DNA from: an uncultured Prevotella sp.
GTDB taxonomy: Bacteria; Bacteroidota; Bacteroidia; Bacteroidales; Bacteroidaceae
DNA: 64,000 nt
Assembly: GCA_944320235.1 (NCBI GenBank)
Contig: CALUGQ010000005.1
Span: forward strand, 62,001 to 126,000
Direction: 5' to 3'
Shown: one piece after another, positions 55,136 through 64,000 of the stretch
How positions within the stretch are numbered: the stretch's first letter is position 1
Layout of the letters: each line of letters starts with the position of its first letter
Notes under the pieces: model-generated
Told to the model about the DNA's origin: nothing
Database searches by the model: none
What the model saw: only the letters and a program-made list of their open reading frames with translations
Made by a program: the position numbers and the translations under genes

Positions 55136-55523
55136 CATGTTTATCCTGCCGGGTGGGGGAGGGCGGAATCTGTTTGTGCCGTTGCCTGGCTGTTTTGGCT
55201 TTCGGGCAGATGGGGCGTTGGCACCTTTGTTGAAGTCATGGCGAGTAGCGTCGAGACAAGGCGGCAGGTAGGACGAAAGCACTTGGAATGTCTGCCGCAG
55301 CTCACGGGCGAGGCATCAGGCAGTCTGATGATTTTGGGTTAAGCGGGATTGTTCTTCCATGGGGCTGGAGAAGGGCTACTGCGTGTAAGTGCAATCAGTT
55401 CGGCCCCCAATCGGTCTGTAGCCAGGTGGCCGATTCGGTTTTTGCCTGAATTTTGAGTTGGGCTTTCGGCAAACCTTGCGCTTGTTGTCTTTTCCACCTG
55501 GCAAAGGTCACGCCTGGCAAAGG
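55136..55523. other. Intergenic region between convergent rpe and the sigma factor gene
   Basis: No gene is seen. The comEC gene often found after rpe in Bacteroidales is absent. A plus-strand hairpin (55409-55443) may terminate the fmt-rpe transcript. A perfect 16-bp tandem duplication at 55497-55528 straddles the sigma factor stop. Confidence 0.5.
55409..55443 (+). terminator. Possible terminator of the fmt-rpe transcript
   Basis: AATCGGTC pairs with GGCCGATT (one G-U) and is followed four nt later by TTTTT. It is 270 nt past rpe, rather far, so confidence is modest. Confidence 0.4.
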
Positions 55524-55528
55524 TCACG
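55497..55528. repeat. 16-bp tandem duplication over the sigma factor stop codon
   Basis: CCTGGCAAAGGTCACG occurs twice with no gap. The copy nearer the gene contains the stop codon; the second copy repeats it downstream. Confidence 0.85.
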
Positions 55529-56123
55529 CCTCGATGCTGAGCATTATGTCGTGCTTGCGAGCCATGCGGCGCAGGTTGAGAATGGCGTAGCGCATACGTC
55601 CGAGCGACGTGTTGATGCTTACGCCTGTGACTTCGGCAATCTCCTTGAACGACAGTCCTTGGTAGAAGCGCATATAAACGACCTCGCGCTGTGGTGCTGG
55701 CAGTGCGTTCATCATGCGGCGCACGTCGGACATCACCTGCTCGTTGACTATCTCGTCCTCGCGGCAGGCATCCATTACAGAAGCGTTCTTGAGGTTAGTG
55801 AGGTCGTTGTCTTCAGACATCTCGACGATATGTTCGTTCTTGGTCTGGCGGTACCAGTCCATGATGACGTTGTGGGCGATGCGCGTTACCCAGAAAGAAA
55901 ACTTGCCGGAGTCGGTGTACTTGCCTTCCTGCAGCTTCATGATTACTTTCACGAAAGTGTCCTGAAAGATATCATTGGCCGTTTCCTGGTCTCTCACCAC
56001 GAACATGATGTATGTAAAGAGCTTGGACTGGTTGCGCGCCAATAACTCATCAAAAGCCCTGTTGTCTCCTTTTACGTACAGTAATGCCAACTCTTCGTCG
56101 GTCATACTTCCGAAATTGCTCAT
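55524..56123 (-). CDS. ECF-type RNA polymerase sigma factor
   Basis: This 199-residue sigma-70 family protein has region 2 at about 10-95 (AFDELLARNQ, ANDIFQDTFVKVI, FWVTRIAHNVIMDWYR) and region 4 at about 130-190 (LPAPQREVVYMRFYQGLSFKEIAEVTG, helix-turn-helix). There is no adjacent anti-sigma gene, unlike SusCD-linked ECF systems. It is therefore more likely a general or stress regulator than a dedicated polysaccharide-locus switch. It is monocistronic with a consensus promoter. Confidence 0.92.
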   Translation of the reverse strand: MSNFGSMTDEELALLYVKGDNRAFDELLARNQSKLFTYIMFVVRDQETANDIFQDTFVKVIMKLQEGKYTDSGKFSFWVTRIAHNVIMDWYRQTKNEHIVEMSEDNDLTNLKNASVMDACREDEIVNEQVMSDVRRMMNALPAPQREVVYMRFYQGLSFKEIAEVTGVSINTSLGRMRYAILNLRRMARKHDIMLSIEA

Positions 56124-56211
56124 ACTTAATTGTCTTTTGTTATTAAGTAAATGTTTCGTCGATAGGCAGAAATGTTTTGATGTTTTGTTATTGGAATCGT
56201 TGTTTATATTG

Positions 56212-56243
56212 CAAAAGTAAATAAAATATTTGTTTCTTCCAAA
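56212..56243 (-). promoter_or_regulatory. Promoter of the sigma factor gene
   Basis: TTTG, 20 nt, TACTTTTG on the minus strand matches both elements and spacing; it lies 88 nt before the start. Confidence 0.75.
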
Positions 56244-56388
56244 TTATTGGCTTGCAATTTGTGTTTTTGGAGCGCGAATTTTATGTACTGTCGCGCCCGT
56301 AGCTCTTAATGTGTGGAAAAGAATCCCTGCCCTTGCTGCGTTTGAGGCGCGAGCAAGGGCAGGGAATCGGTTTGGCGGGCAATATAGT

Positions 56389-56835
56389 TTAACGCTGCCA
56401 CCACTTTTTCTTCTTTTGCCCTTCGCGTGGCATTGCATATGGGTTGTCCATGCGGCCGTTTTCAGCCTCGGCCAGCAAGTCGTTCCACGTCTTTTGCTGG
56501 CTGATCATGCGGTAGATTGTCCCCCAGTCGGGAAGTCCCCCGATGTTTCGGTCGTCAATGAACAAGTCGACTTTCAGCTTGCGGCTGAAGTGTTGGTTGT
56601 TGCAGGCTGTCTCTTCGGGGTAGTCGCGGTTTACGGCCCAAAATTCCACGCCGCGCTCCTTGCACCACTCCACTGCTTCGTCGAGCAGCTTTCCTTCACG
56701 CACACTCCAGAGTATCAGCCTGTGGCGGTCGTTGATGAGCATCTTCAGTGTGTCGATGGCGAATGGTATCTCATTACCAATCTCCGGGTAGCGGTGCTCT
56801 ACGATGGTGCCGTCAAAATCTACTGCTATTGTCAT
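56389..56835 (-). CDS. Small HAD-like hydrolase
   Basis: This 148-residue protein starts with the HAD motif I IAVDFDGTIVEH and has LILWSVREG (motif II region) and VDLFIDDRNIGG (acidic motif). The cap domain is minimal. It resembles the small HAD proteins of Bacteroides such as BT0820. The C-terminal basic GQKKKKWWQR end is unusual. Its start overlaps the stop of the tyrosine kinase gene by 4 nt, linking its expression to exopolysaccharide genes. Substrate unknown. Confidence 0.82.
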   Translation of the reverse strand: MTIAVDFDGTIVEHRYPEIGNEIPFAIDTLKMLINDRHRLILWSVREGKLLDEAVEWCKERGVEFWAVNRDYPEETACNNQHFSRKLKVDLFIDDRNIGGLPDWGTIYRMISQQKTWNDLLAEAENGRMDNPYAMPREGQKKKKWWQR

Positions 56836-59339
56836 TTCTTTATCGAGTTGTCTTCCTTGCTGCCATAGTGGCTGTTGGCGTAGTTACCATAATTGCCGTA
56901 GCTTCCGTAATGCCCGTACTTGCCATACTTGCCGTAGCCGTAGTAGTATCCGTATTTCTTCTTCGACATATCTATGCCGTTGATGACGACGCACATATTG
57001 GGCAGTTTCTTTTCATTGGCCACTTCGTTGATTATCTCGAAGCTTGACTTTGTCGTATAGTCTGCCCGGCATATTATCACGGTGACGTCGGCCAGTTTGC
57101 CAATTTGCAGTGTGTCGGTGACAAGGCCGATGGGTGCGGTGTCGAGAATGATATAGTCGTATGTTCGCTTAAGCTCATCGAGTATCATGCCGAGGTTTTC
57201 GCGTGCGAGCAGCTCGGCTGGGTTTGGCGGTATTGGGCCGGCCAGCATGAGGTCGAGGTTGGCGTTCACCCCGGATGGTTGTATCTGGCTTTTTATTTCA
57301 TCGGCGCCTATCCGCTCCTTGTTGAGCAGCGGCGTGATGCCGCGGTTGCGGTCGGACAGGTTGAACAGCCGGCCCAATGCGGGCTTGCGTATGTCGAGGC
57401 CCAAGAGGATGACTTTCTTGCCAAGCAGGGCGAAGCTCACTGCGAGGTTTGCAGCGTTGAATGTCTTGCCTTCGCCCGATGTCGTAGATGTGAACATGAT
57501 GACCTTTTGACCCTCTTTCAGCATGAACTTGATGTTCGTGCGCATGGAGCGGTATATTTCGTCAATCTGTTCGTTCTTGTTTTCGTGCACGACGATGCCT
57601 GCTGCGCTCTTTGCGCTTTCGCTTGCCACGGCCACATCGGCTATTATGGGCAGGCGTGTGAGGCGGGCCACGTCGTCATGGCCTTCAATCTTGTAGCGCA
57701 ACAGTTGCAAGAGGTAGAGGATGCCGAACGGGATGCCCACGCCCAGCACGAGGGCGGCGAGGAGTATTATGCTTCCCTTGGGGCTTACCTTGCCTCCGTA
57801 GATTGGGTCGTCGATCATTGTTCCTTTGTCGGCTGTGGCCGCCAGCGATATGGAGTTTTCCTCGCGCTTTTGCAGGAGCATGAGGTAAAGGCCCGACTTC
57901 ACTTCCTGTTGGCGTCCGATTTGCGTCAGTATGCGCTCTTGCTCAGGTGTGCTTGCTATGCGGCTTTGGTATATGTCGTATTGCGTCTGTATGCCTTGCA
58001 GCTTTATGTCTGCGCTGTGGCGGGCCTGCAGCAATGCAGTGCGCAGGCTAGCCTGCAGTTCGTCGAGCGTATTGGTGAGCGTAAGTACCTGCGGGGCAAT
58101 CTCGGATGCCGACTGCAAGAGTCTGTTGCGTTCGAGCACCGTTTGGTTGAACTGGTTTATGAGTGCCGTGGATGAGGCATCGGCCAATCCGATGTTTGAC
58201 GGTACTATGTCATACTTGTTTGCCGGGTTGTCAATGTATTCGCGCAGGTAGTTGAGCAGTTCTATCTGCGATTTAGCCTCAGACAGCTTTGTGGCGTATT
58301 CGCTCGACTGCGTAAGCGTCTCGGTTGCGTCGAGCTTAAGTTCTGTCAGGTTGTGCTTCTTCTTGTAGCTCTCAAGGTCGCCTTCGGTTGTTCCCAGCTC
58401 TGCGTTTATCTTTTCCAGGCGTTCGTTGATGAACTGTTCTGTCTTGATGGCAATCTCGTTTTTGTCTGCGTTGGCTTGCCTGTTGTAGCAGATTACAAGC
58501 TGCTTGAGGAAATCCTCGGCCCTGACCTTGTTCTTGTCGTTTATTGTGACGAGGGCTATCGACGTTGTTTTCGATGTCGGCTCTACCGTCATGGTGTTGA
58601 TGTACCCGGCAGCCACGAGTGACGGCGGAACAATTGTCACGATGAGCGGTTTCTCCCGTGCTTCGTCGGGGATGTCGTGCAGGTTGGGCGTGAAAGTCAG
58701 TACGCCGGCATACGTCTTCACCTTTGCAGGGAGCGACTTGAACGATGTCTCGAACGGCAGCTCGTCTTCATCCTCGTCGTTGGTGAATATCGTGCCTTTC
58801 ACAAAGTATTTCCCCTCTTCCTGTGTTATTTTCATCTTTATGCCCAGCACGCGCTCAAGCCTGTTGGCGTCGTCCATGCGGTGTAGCGATGCCGTGTCAA
58901 GGTCTACGTTTATGGGTTGTGTGTTATAGATGAGCTGGTCTTTGATGCGGCCTTTCAGCTTGTATTCGGTATATAGCTTGAGGTCTTTCACTGCTTCGCG
59001 GGCCAGGATGTGGCTGTGCAGTATTTCCACTTCGTTGTCAATGCCGTTGCTGTTGGATATGAACCCGAGGTCTTGCATGTTGGCAAGCATCTGGTTACCG
59101 CTGCGGGCCTGTTTGTTCCCGTCGTCCTTGATGAGGATTTTCGTTGCCACTTGGTATACAGGGCTTTTGTACCGGAGGTAAACCAAGGCAAGGCATAGGC
59201 ATACGAATACGGAAAGTGCAAACCATTGCCAGTTGAGAACGACCATGGCGAACATTGCCTTGATGTTGAATGCTGATTCCTGGTTGGAGTCTTCGGCTGT
59301 GTTAGCTTTACTTGTAATATCTATATCTTTGTTTTCCAT
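56832..59339 (-). CDS. Wzc-type exopolysaccharide tyrosine autokinase
   Basis: This 835-residue inner-membrane protein controls capsule or exopolysaccharide polymerisation and export. It has an N-terminal membrane segment and Wzz-type domain (about 30-130), periplasmic coiled coils (about 300-500) and a second membrane segment near 540. The cytoplasmic BY-kinase domain carries Walker A SGEGKTFNAANLA near residue 620, the LLGLDIRKP motif and YDYIILDTAP. The C terminus has 12 tyrosines in a GYYYGYGKYGKYG-type stretch, the autophosphorylation cluster. The start is the ATG at MENKDIDI; an extra TTG codon upstream is rejected. It follows rfbA by 78 nt. Confidence 0.93.
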   Translation of the reverse strand: MENKDIDITSKANTAEDSNQESAFNIKAMFAMVVLNWQWFALSVFVCLCLALVYLRYKSPVYQVATKILIKDDGNKQARSGNQMLANMQDLGFISNSNGIDNEVEILHSHILAREAVKDLKLYTEYKLKGRIKDQLIYNTQPINVDLDTASLHRMDDANRLERVLGIKMKITQEEGKYFVKGTIFTNDEDEDELPFETSFKSLPAKVKTYAGVLTFTPNLHDIPDEAREKPLIVTIVPPSLVAAGYINTMTVEPTSKTTSIALVTINDKNKVRAEDFLKQLVICYNRQANADKNEIAIKTEQFINERLEKINAELGTTEGDLESYKKKHNLTELKLDATETLTQSSEYATKLSEAKSQIELLNYLREYIDNPANKYDIVPSNIGLADASSTALINQFNQTVLERNRLLQSASEIAPQVLTLTNTLDELQASLRTALLQARHSADIKLQGIQTQYDIYQSRIASTPEQERILTQIGRQQEVKSGLYLMLLQKREENSISLAATADKGTMIDDPIYGGKVSPKGSIILLAALVLGVGIPFGILYLLQLLRYKIEGHDDVARLTRLPIIADVAVASESAKSAAGIVVHENKNEQIDEIYRSMRTNIKFMLKEGQKVIMFTSTTSGEGKTFNAANLAVSFALLGKKVILLGLDIRKPALGRLFNLSDRNRGITPLLNKERIGADEIKSQIQPSGVNANLDLMLAGPIPPNPAELLARENLGMILDELKRTYDYIILDTAPIGLVTDTLQIGKLADVTVIICRADYTTKSSFEIINEVANEKKLPNMCVVINGIDMSKKKYGYYYGYGKYGKYGHYGSYGNYGNYANSHYGSKEDNSIKK

Positions 59340-59417
59340 CAAATGTATTTGTTTTGCTTTGTTGTTTGTGTTAATTTTAATCAGTCTTGGCCTGCGCTGG
59401 CTTTACGCTGTATGCGG

Positions 59418-60284
59418 CTATAGTTTCATGAGGTATTGGCCGTAGCTGTTTTTTAGCATTGGCTTTGCCAGTTCGTGCAGCTTTTCTTTTTTTATCCAGC
59501 CGTTGTTGTAAGCAATCTCTTCAAGGCAAGCCACCTTTAGCCCTTGGCGTTTCTCTATCACTTCGATGAAAGTGCTGGCTTCGCTCAGGCTGTCGTGCGT
59601 TCCTGTGTCGAGCCATGCGAATCCGCGTTGAAGCGTTTGCACTTTCAATGCTTTCCGTGAGAGAAATTCCTGGTTAACCGATGTGATTTCCAGTTCCCCG
59701 CGGTCACTTGGACGTATTTGCTTTGCGATTTCAACAACGTCGTTGGGATAAAAATACAGCCCTACGACGGCGTAGTTCGATTTTGGGTTCTGCGGTTTTT
59801 CTTCAATGCTGAGACAGTTGCCTTGCTTGTCGAACTCTGCCACGCCATACCGCTCGGGGTCGTTGACGTAATAGCCGAACACGGTTGCGAGCGCGTGGCG
59901 TTCAGCGTTCTCAACTCCTTGCCTCAGCATGCCGGTGAAGCCGCTGCCGTAAAAGATGTTGTCGCCGAGCACCAGGCAAACGGCATCGCTGCCTATGAAA
60001 TCCTCGCCGATGATGAACGCTTGGGCGAGTCCGTCCGGCGAAGGCTGCTCTGCATATTCAAACTTGACGCCAAAGTCATCGCCATCGCCTAAAAGGCGTT
60101 TGAACCCCGGCAGGTCTTGTGGCGTGCTTATGATGAGTATTTCCCTTATCCCGGCCAGCATCAGCGCGGAGATGGGGTAGTATATCATTGGCTTGTCGAA
60201 GATAGGAAGCAACTGTTTGCTTACACCCTTGGTTATGGGATAAAGCCTCGTGCCGCTGCCTCCGGCTAATACGATTCCTTTCAT
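59418..60284 (-). CDS. rfbA: Glucose-1-phosphate thymidylyltransferase
   Basis: RfbA (288 residues) makes dTDP-glucose, the first step of dTDP-rhamnose synthesis. The nucleotidyltransferase signature [27 protein letters not shown] and the product-site [10 protein letters not shown] are intact. It is feedback-inhibited by dTDP-rhamnose in known homologs. It begins the minus-strand run rfbA-wzc-HAD, tying sugar-nucleotide supply to exopolysaccharide control. Confidence 0.97.
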   Translation of the reverse strand: MKGIVLAGGSGTRLYPITKGVSKQLLPIFDKPMIYYPISALMLAGIREILIISTPQDLPGFKRLLGDGDDFGVKFEYAEQPSPDGLAQAFIIGEDFIGSDAVCLVLGDNIFYGSGFTGMLRQGVENAERHALATVFGYYVNDPERYGVAEFDKQGNCLSIEEKPQNPKSNYAVVGLYFYPNDVVEIAKQIRPSDRGELEITSVNQEFLSRKALKVQTLQRGFAWLDTGTHDSLSEASTFIEVIEKRQGLKVACLEEIAYNNGWIKKEKLHELAKPMLKNSYGQYLMKL

Positions 60285-60525
60285 TTGTCTGATGTCGGTC
60301 TGTTATTTTGTGCAAAGGTACGCTTTTTTCTCATATCAAGCGTGTTTTTGTGTTGAAAATAATAGGATTAAACGCAGAATAAGGCAAATTGGGGCATTTT
60401 CGCTGGCGGCCATGGCCCTTGGCTTCGGGTGGCACTGAGTGGCATGGAGGCGGAAAGGGGGGGCGGGCGGATGGCTCCAAAGGACGCACTTGCAGGCACA
60501 CGTGACCGGAGTGGCTTGTGCTGAT
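60285..60525. other. Intergenic region upstream of rfbA
   Basis: No gene is seen. TACCTTTG at 60313-60320 (minus strand) is a possible -7 element for rfbA, 29 nt before its start. Confidence 0.4.
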
Positions 60526-60613
60526 TTTCTATGTGCGCCATTCCGTGGCTTGAAACGGCCTGTTTCAGGCTGCTGTATGGCCTGTTTTGCAAGCCAAAAC
60601 GGCCTGTTTTGCA
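60526..60613. repeat. 22-bp intergenic array, copy 8
   Basis: GGCCTGTTT occurs at 60557, 60579 and 60601, exactly 22 bp apart, with a degenerate unit before. The unit at 60592-60613 (CCAAAACGGCCTGTTTTGC) fits the consensus at nearly every position. Confidence 0.8.
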
Positions 60614-60800
60614 ATGTTCTGTAAATCAATGCCTTAGCCAGGGCGTGGTTTCCCGGTGCGGTTGACGTCAAGATGCCGGCTGCAACAAACGGCCTCTGGC
60701 GGCGGCAAAGAATGGGGCGCTCGCGGGTGTTTTGGGGGTATATTCCTATTTAAATATCGGATTTTGCGGTGAAAATCATTCCTTTCTCCAAGAAAATACT

Positions 60801-60808
60801 TAACTTTG
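60801..60808 (+). promoter_or_regulatory. Possible -7 promoter element for the 215-residue gene
   Basis: TAACTTTG followed by CA lies 100 nt before the start. The -33 element is not clear. Confidence 0.45.
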
Positions 60809-60907
60809 CAGTCAAAATGAAAATCCGGCCATGCTGGCTCCGCCATGTCGCATTGTGTGCAATGCTGTGTTTGGGCGGGCTGAGTGGGCAAAATTTGAAA
60901 TGTAATT

Positions 60908-61555
60908 ATGAGTTTTATATCGAAATTGTTCGGGCGCAAGAATGCCGAACAGCAGACGGTTGGTGGCATGGAGGACTTCATGACGCTCATACGCGTGTAT
61001 TTCCAGGCTTCCATCGCTTCAGAACTTGGCATCACCAATCTTGCGATGCTCCCAGATATGAGGGTGTTCAAGACCACGCTCCATGTCCCTACGGTAAACA
61101 ACCGCCTGGGTGTTGGCGAGAAGGCACGATGCAAGAAGATGCTCAAGGATATGTATTCCATGGGCGATGACTTTTTCAAGGAGATTGACCAGAGCATCCG
61201 CCGCCGTTGCCATAAGCTACAGGACGTGCAGGTTTACCTTGTGCAGTTCCAGGGATTCTCCCAAGACCTCATGATGCTCATGGGAAACTTGATGAAGTTC
61301 AAGCTCCGCCTTCCGGGCTTTTTCAAGAAAGCCCTTTACAAGATGACGGAGAAAACGGTCGACAGTATATATAATAAGAACAACTTCACGGAGCCGGGAG
61401 TCATGAAGACCGTGGTCGCCGTGCGTGAGTATTCGCGCCGCCTGGGCTTTTCCCAGCGCTGGGTCACAGACTTTGTGTATACCATCGTGATGTTGGCCAA
61501 GAAAGAACCGCAGCCCAAGGGTGACGAACTCCAGGCTAAAGACAAAAAACATTAA
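60908..61555 (+). CDS. Conserved-looking protein of unknown function (215 residues)
   Basis: A soluble, mainly helical protein with no signal peptide and a basic C terminus (KGDELQAKDKKH). Segments such as MLPDMRVFKTTLHVPTVNNRLG and VQFQGFSQDLMMLMGNLMKFKLRL (in pieces) look like a folded domain under selection. I do not recognise the family. It lies upstream of a cell-division-related trio (ZapB-like, zapA, rny) in the same direction but is separated by 76 nt and a likely promoter. Confidence 0.65.
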   Translation: MSFISKLFGRKNAEQQTVGGMEDFMTLIRVYFQASIASELGITNLAMLPDMRVFKTTLHVPTVNNRLGVGEKARCKKMLKDMYSMGDDFFKEIDQSIRRRCHKLQDVQVYLVQFQGFSQDLMMLMGNLMKFKLRLPGFFKKALYKMTEKTVDSIYNKNNFTEPGVMKTVVAVREYSRRLGFSQRWVTDFVYTIVMLAKKEPQPKGDELQAKDKKH

Positions 61556-61604
61556 AAAACAATCCCCGCAGCATGAAATGGCTGATGGATTGAGGATATT
61601 TTAA

Positions 61605-61612
61605 TATCTTTG
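61605..61612 (+). promoter_or_regulatory. Probable -7 promoter element for the zap-rny operon
   Basis: TATCTTTG lies 20 nt before the start of the coiled-coil gene, implying a very short leader. Confidence 0.5.
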
Positions 61613-61631
61613 TATCATAGACTTTTTGCCA

Positions 61632-61928
61632 ATGGCTTCAGATGACCAGACCTTGTCAGTGTTTCAGACACGTGTGCGGCAGATGCTCCTGCGGTATCAG
61701 CAACTGAAAAAGGAGAACGAAGAGCTCTATGCCATGGTTGACCAGGCAGAGAGGGAGACGCGTGGGCTGCGTGCCGAGCTTGAACGCAAGGAACAAGAGT
61801 ATGAAACTCTGAAGATGATGAAGATGCTCGAGGTGTCTGACAATGACCTCGACGCAACCAAGAACAGGCTCGCAAGGCTTATCAGGGATGTGAACAAATG
61901 CATCACTATCTTGTCCGAACAGAAATAG
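61632..61928 (+). CDS. Small coiled-coil protein, ZapB-like
   Basis: This 98-residue protein is almost entirely coiled coil (residues about 10-65, LLRYQQLKKENEELYAMVDQAERE in pieces). A short helix with a conserved-looking DNDLDATKNRLARLIRDVNKCI pattern follows. Its position directly before zapA suggests a partner in Z-ring organisation, as with ZapB in enterobacteria. That is inference from context and coiled-coil character. The start MASDDQTL is chosen over an upstream TTG. Confidence 0.75.
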   Translation: MASDDQTLSVFQTRVRQMLLRYQQLKKENEELYAMVDQAERETRGLRAELERKEQEYETLKMMKMLEVSDNDLDATKNRLARLIRDVNKCITILSEQK

Positions 61929-61938
61929 ACAGAGATTG

Positions 61939-62247
61939 ATGGCAGAACAGAACAGTGACAAACTACATATACGGTTGCATGTCTACGACGAAGAGATAGA
62001 AGCCGTTGTCGACCGCGATGACGAGGAATATTACCGTGCAGCCGCCAAGCTCATTACCGACCGATATAATGTATATGCACAGATATACAAAGGGCGGAAG
62101 AGCGATCATGTGATAGCGCTCATGACTCTTATCGACATAGCGCTCCAGTATCAAAAGGAGCACTCAAAGAACGACACTGCGCCTTACAATGATATTCTCA
62201 CTCGTCTGACTGCCGAAATCGAAGATGCGCTTGGAGAGAAGATTTGA
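61939..62247 (+). CDS. zapA: Cell division protein ZapA
   Basis: ZapA (102 residues) binds and bundles FtsZ at midcell. The N-terminal domain [32 protein letters not shown] in pieces and the C-terminal helix are the usual ZapA pattern. The ATG at MAEQNSDK is used; a preceding TTG is rejected. It is 10 nt after the coiled-coil gene. Confidence 0.88.
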   Translation: MAEQNSDKLHIRLHVYDEEIEAVVDRDDEEYYRAAAKLITDRYNVYAQIYKGRKSDHVIALMTLIDIALQYQKEHSKNDTAPYNDILTRLTAEIEDALGEKI

Positions 62248-62276
62248 GAATATTAACAATTATATTATTTTGCTTT

Positions 62277-63812
62277 ATGATCCTAACAATAATCATTGCC
62301 GCCGCAGCATTTATCATTGGTGGTTTTGGCGGCTATCTCGTTTTCCGATATATTCTAACGGGAAAATATAAAGAGATGATTGAGGCTGCCGAAAAGGAGG
62401 CTGCCGTGATGAAAGAGAAGAAACTCCTCGAGGTGAAGGAGAAGTTCCTTAACAAGAAGAGCGAGCTTGAGAAAGAAGTGCAGGTGCGCAACCAGCATAT
62501 CCAGCAAAGCGAAAACAGGCTCAAGCAACGCGAGATTTCCCTTAACCAGAGGCAGGAGGAATTGGGCCGTCGCAAGAACGACCTTGACAACCAGCAGGTA
62601 CGCATAGACAACGAGAAGAAGCTCATACAGATTCGCCACGAAGAGCTTGAAAAGATGCAGTTGCAGGAGCGCGAGAAGCTTGAGGAGCTTTCCGGGCTGA
62701 GTGCTGACGAGGCAAAGCAGCGCCTTGTTGAAGCCATGAAAGACGAGGCTAAGACAGATGCGCAGAGCTACATCAACGAAATCATGGACGAGGCCAAGCT
62801 CAATGCCAACGCACAGGCACGCAAGATTGTCATCCAGACGATACAGCGCGTGGCTACCGAGACGGCCATCGAGAACAGTGTGAGCGTGTTCCATATAGAC
62901 AATGACGAGGTGAAAGGCCGCATAATTGGCCGCGAAGGGCGCAACATCCGTGCGCTTGAGGCTGCAACAGGCGTTGAAATCGTAGTCGACGACACTCCCG
63001 AGGCCATCGTCATAAGTGCATTCGACCCCATTCGCCGTGAGGTGTGCCGCCTTGCCCTCCATCAGCTCGTGTCTGATGGCCGCATCCATCCCGCACGCAT
63101 CGAGGAGGTTGTGCAGAAGGTTAAGAAGCAGCTTGAGAACGAAGTCATCGAGACGGGCAAGCGCACGGCCATCGACCTTGGCATCCATGGCCTGCACCCA
63201 GAGCTTATCCGTATCATCGGAAAGATGAAATACCGCAGTTCGTACGGCCAGAACCTGTTGCAGCACGCCCGTGAGACAGCCAACCTCTGTGCCGTCATGG
63301 CATCGGAGCTGGGCCTTAACCCAAAGAAGGCCAAGCGTGCCGGCCTGCTCCACGACATCGGCAAGGTGCCAGACGAGGAGAGCGAGTTGCCCCACGCACT
63401 CTATGGAGCGAAGATTGCCGAGAAGTACAAGGAGAAGCCCGACATCTGCAATGCCATTGCCGCCCACCACGACGAGTGCGAGATGAACACTCTGCTTGCC
63501 CCGATTGTGCAGGTGTGCGATGCCATCAGTGGTGCGCGCCCCGGTGCGCGTCGCGAGATTGTCGAGGCTTACATCAAGCGTCTCAACGACCTTGAGGCCA
63601 TAGCCATGAGCTATCCCGGCGTCACCAAGACTTATGCCATACAGGCTGGTCGCGAACTTCGTGTCATCGTAGGAGCCGACAAGATGGATGACAAGGAGAC
63701 CGAGGCTCTCTCCGGTGAGATTGCCAACAAGATACAGACCGAGATGACGTATCCTGGCCAGGTGAAGATTACCGTTATACGCGAGACACGCAGCGTGGCT
63801 TACGCAAAGTAG
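62277..63812 (+). CDS. rny: Ribonuclease Y
   Basis: RNase Y (511 residues) is a membrane-anchored endoribonuclease that starts mRNA decay. An N-terminal membrane helix (about 1-25, [20 protein letters not shown] in part) is followed by a long coiled coil (about 30-190). A KH domain ([19 protein letters not shown]) and an HD domain with [13 protein letters not shown] and the metal His-Asp pair complete the protein. The ATG at MILTII is chosen; a TTG overlapping the zapA stop would add 11 residues and cannot be excluded. It is terminated by a strong hairpin. Confidence 0.95.
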   Translation: MILTIIIAAAAFIIGGFGGYLVFRYILTGKYKEMIEAAEKEAAVMKEKKLLEVKEKFLNKKSELEKEVQVRNQHIQQSENRLKQREISLNQRQEELGRRKNDLDNQQVRIDNEKKLIQIRHEELEKMQLQEREKLEELSGLSADEAKQRLVEAMKDEAKTDAQSYINEIMDEAKLNANAQARKIVIQTIQRVATETAIENSVSVFHIDNDEVKGRIIGREGRNIRALEAATGVEIVVDDTPEAIVISAFDPIRREVCRLALHQLVSDGRIHPARIEEVVQKVKKQLENEVIETGKRTAIDLGIHGLHPELIRIIGKMKYRSSYGQNLLQHARETANLCAVMASELGLNPKKAKRAGLLHDIGKVPDEESELPHALYGAKIAEKYKEKPDICNAIAAHHDECEMNTLLAPIVQVCDAISGARPGARREIVEAYIKRLNDLEAIAMSYPGVTKTYAIQAGRELRVIVGADKMDDKETEALSGEIANKIQTEMTYPGQVKITVIRETRSVAYAK

Positions 63813-63836
63813 ACAGCCTGTTCTTGCGTGCTGCAT

Positions 63837-63882
63837 AAACGACAAGGGCAGCGGGAAAGTTCTCCCGTTGCCCTTGTCGTTT
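63837..63882 (+). terminator. Intrinsic terminator of the zap-rny operon
   Basis: AAACGACAAGGGCA pairs with TGCCCTTGTCGTTT, extended by CGGGA/TCCCG, 25 nt past the rny stop, followed by CCGTTTT. The remaining 118 nt to the window end show no gene. Confidence 0.9.
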
Positions 63883-64000
63883 CCGTTTTATGAATATCGC
63901 AAGCTGCCCATATGCCCCATGACCCCATGGACACGCGCCGCCACCTGCACTTTTTGGGTAAAAGGCAACAATAAGGGTTGTCCTTGCTAACCGCCAGGCT

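Noticed and set aside
62355..63845. 496-codon antisense frame across rny
   Set aside because: It mirrors the RNase Y gene, whose KH and HD motifs are unambiguous, and its start lies in the terminator region of rny.

Overview
The window comes from a Bacteroidales chromosome, most likely Prevotellaceae (Prevotella in the broad sense). The evidence is two SusC/SusD pairs, Bacteroidetes-type promoters (TTTG, 19-20 nt, TAnnTTTG) upstream of several genes, Shine-Dalgarno-poor starts, type IX-like C-terminal tails on secreted enzymes, and the gene order trpB-E-G-D-C-F-A. The family assignment is inference. No rRNA, tRNA, CRISPR array, transposase or phage gene was seen.

Positions 1-36.6 kb, all on the minus strand, are a large pectin (homogalacturonan) utilisation locus. 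It holds a GH43 glycosidase, three PL1 pectate lyases, a multidomain CE8 pectin methylesterase, a 1579-residue fusion of GH28, GH105 and a third catalytic-looking region, and a seven-gene block reading FAS1, SusC, SusD, FAS1, FAS1, SusC, SusD. A secreted beta-helix protein of unknown activity follows that block. The logic suggested is de-esterification by CE8, endo-cleavage by PL1 and GH28, removal of unsaturated galacturonyl ends by GH105, and outer-membrane capture and import by SusCD. No regulator and no inner-membrane transporter is present in the window.

Positions 37.2-44.3 kb are a complete tryptophan operon with a classical attenuator: a promoter, a 16-residue leader peptide with three consecutive Trp codons, and an intrinsic terminator just before trpB. 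A lipoprotein, a probable small RNA and a ROK-family sugar kinase follow. Positions 46.8-55.1 kb, on the plus strand, hold housekeeping genes: LysE-type exporter, DUF4924, rfbD, prfC, tsaC, a ClC channel with CBS domains, fmt, a 42-codon small gene and rpe. Positions 55.5-60.3 kb, on the minus strand, hold an ECF sigma factor, a HAD-like protein, a Wzc-type tyrosine kinase and rfbA. The end of the window holds an unknown 215-residue protein, a coiled-coil ZapB-like protein, zapA and rny with its terminator.

The most unusual signal is not a gene. Eight intergenic regions contain short arrays of a degenerate, nearly palindromic unit repeated at exactly 22 bp (core GCRAAACGGSCNGTTTYGC). One array splits the otherwise tightly packed trp operon, and four of the eight lie near copies of a second palindrome, GTAAANAATGTTTAC. 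I know of no named family matching this element.
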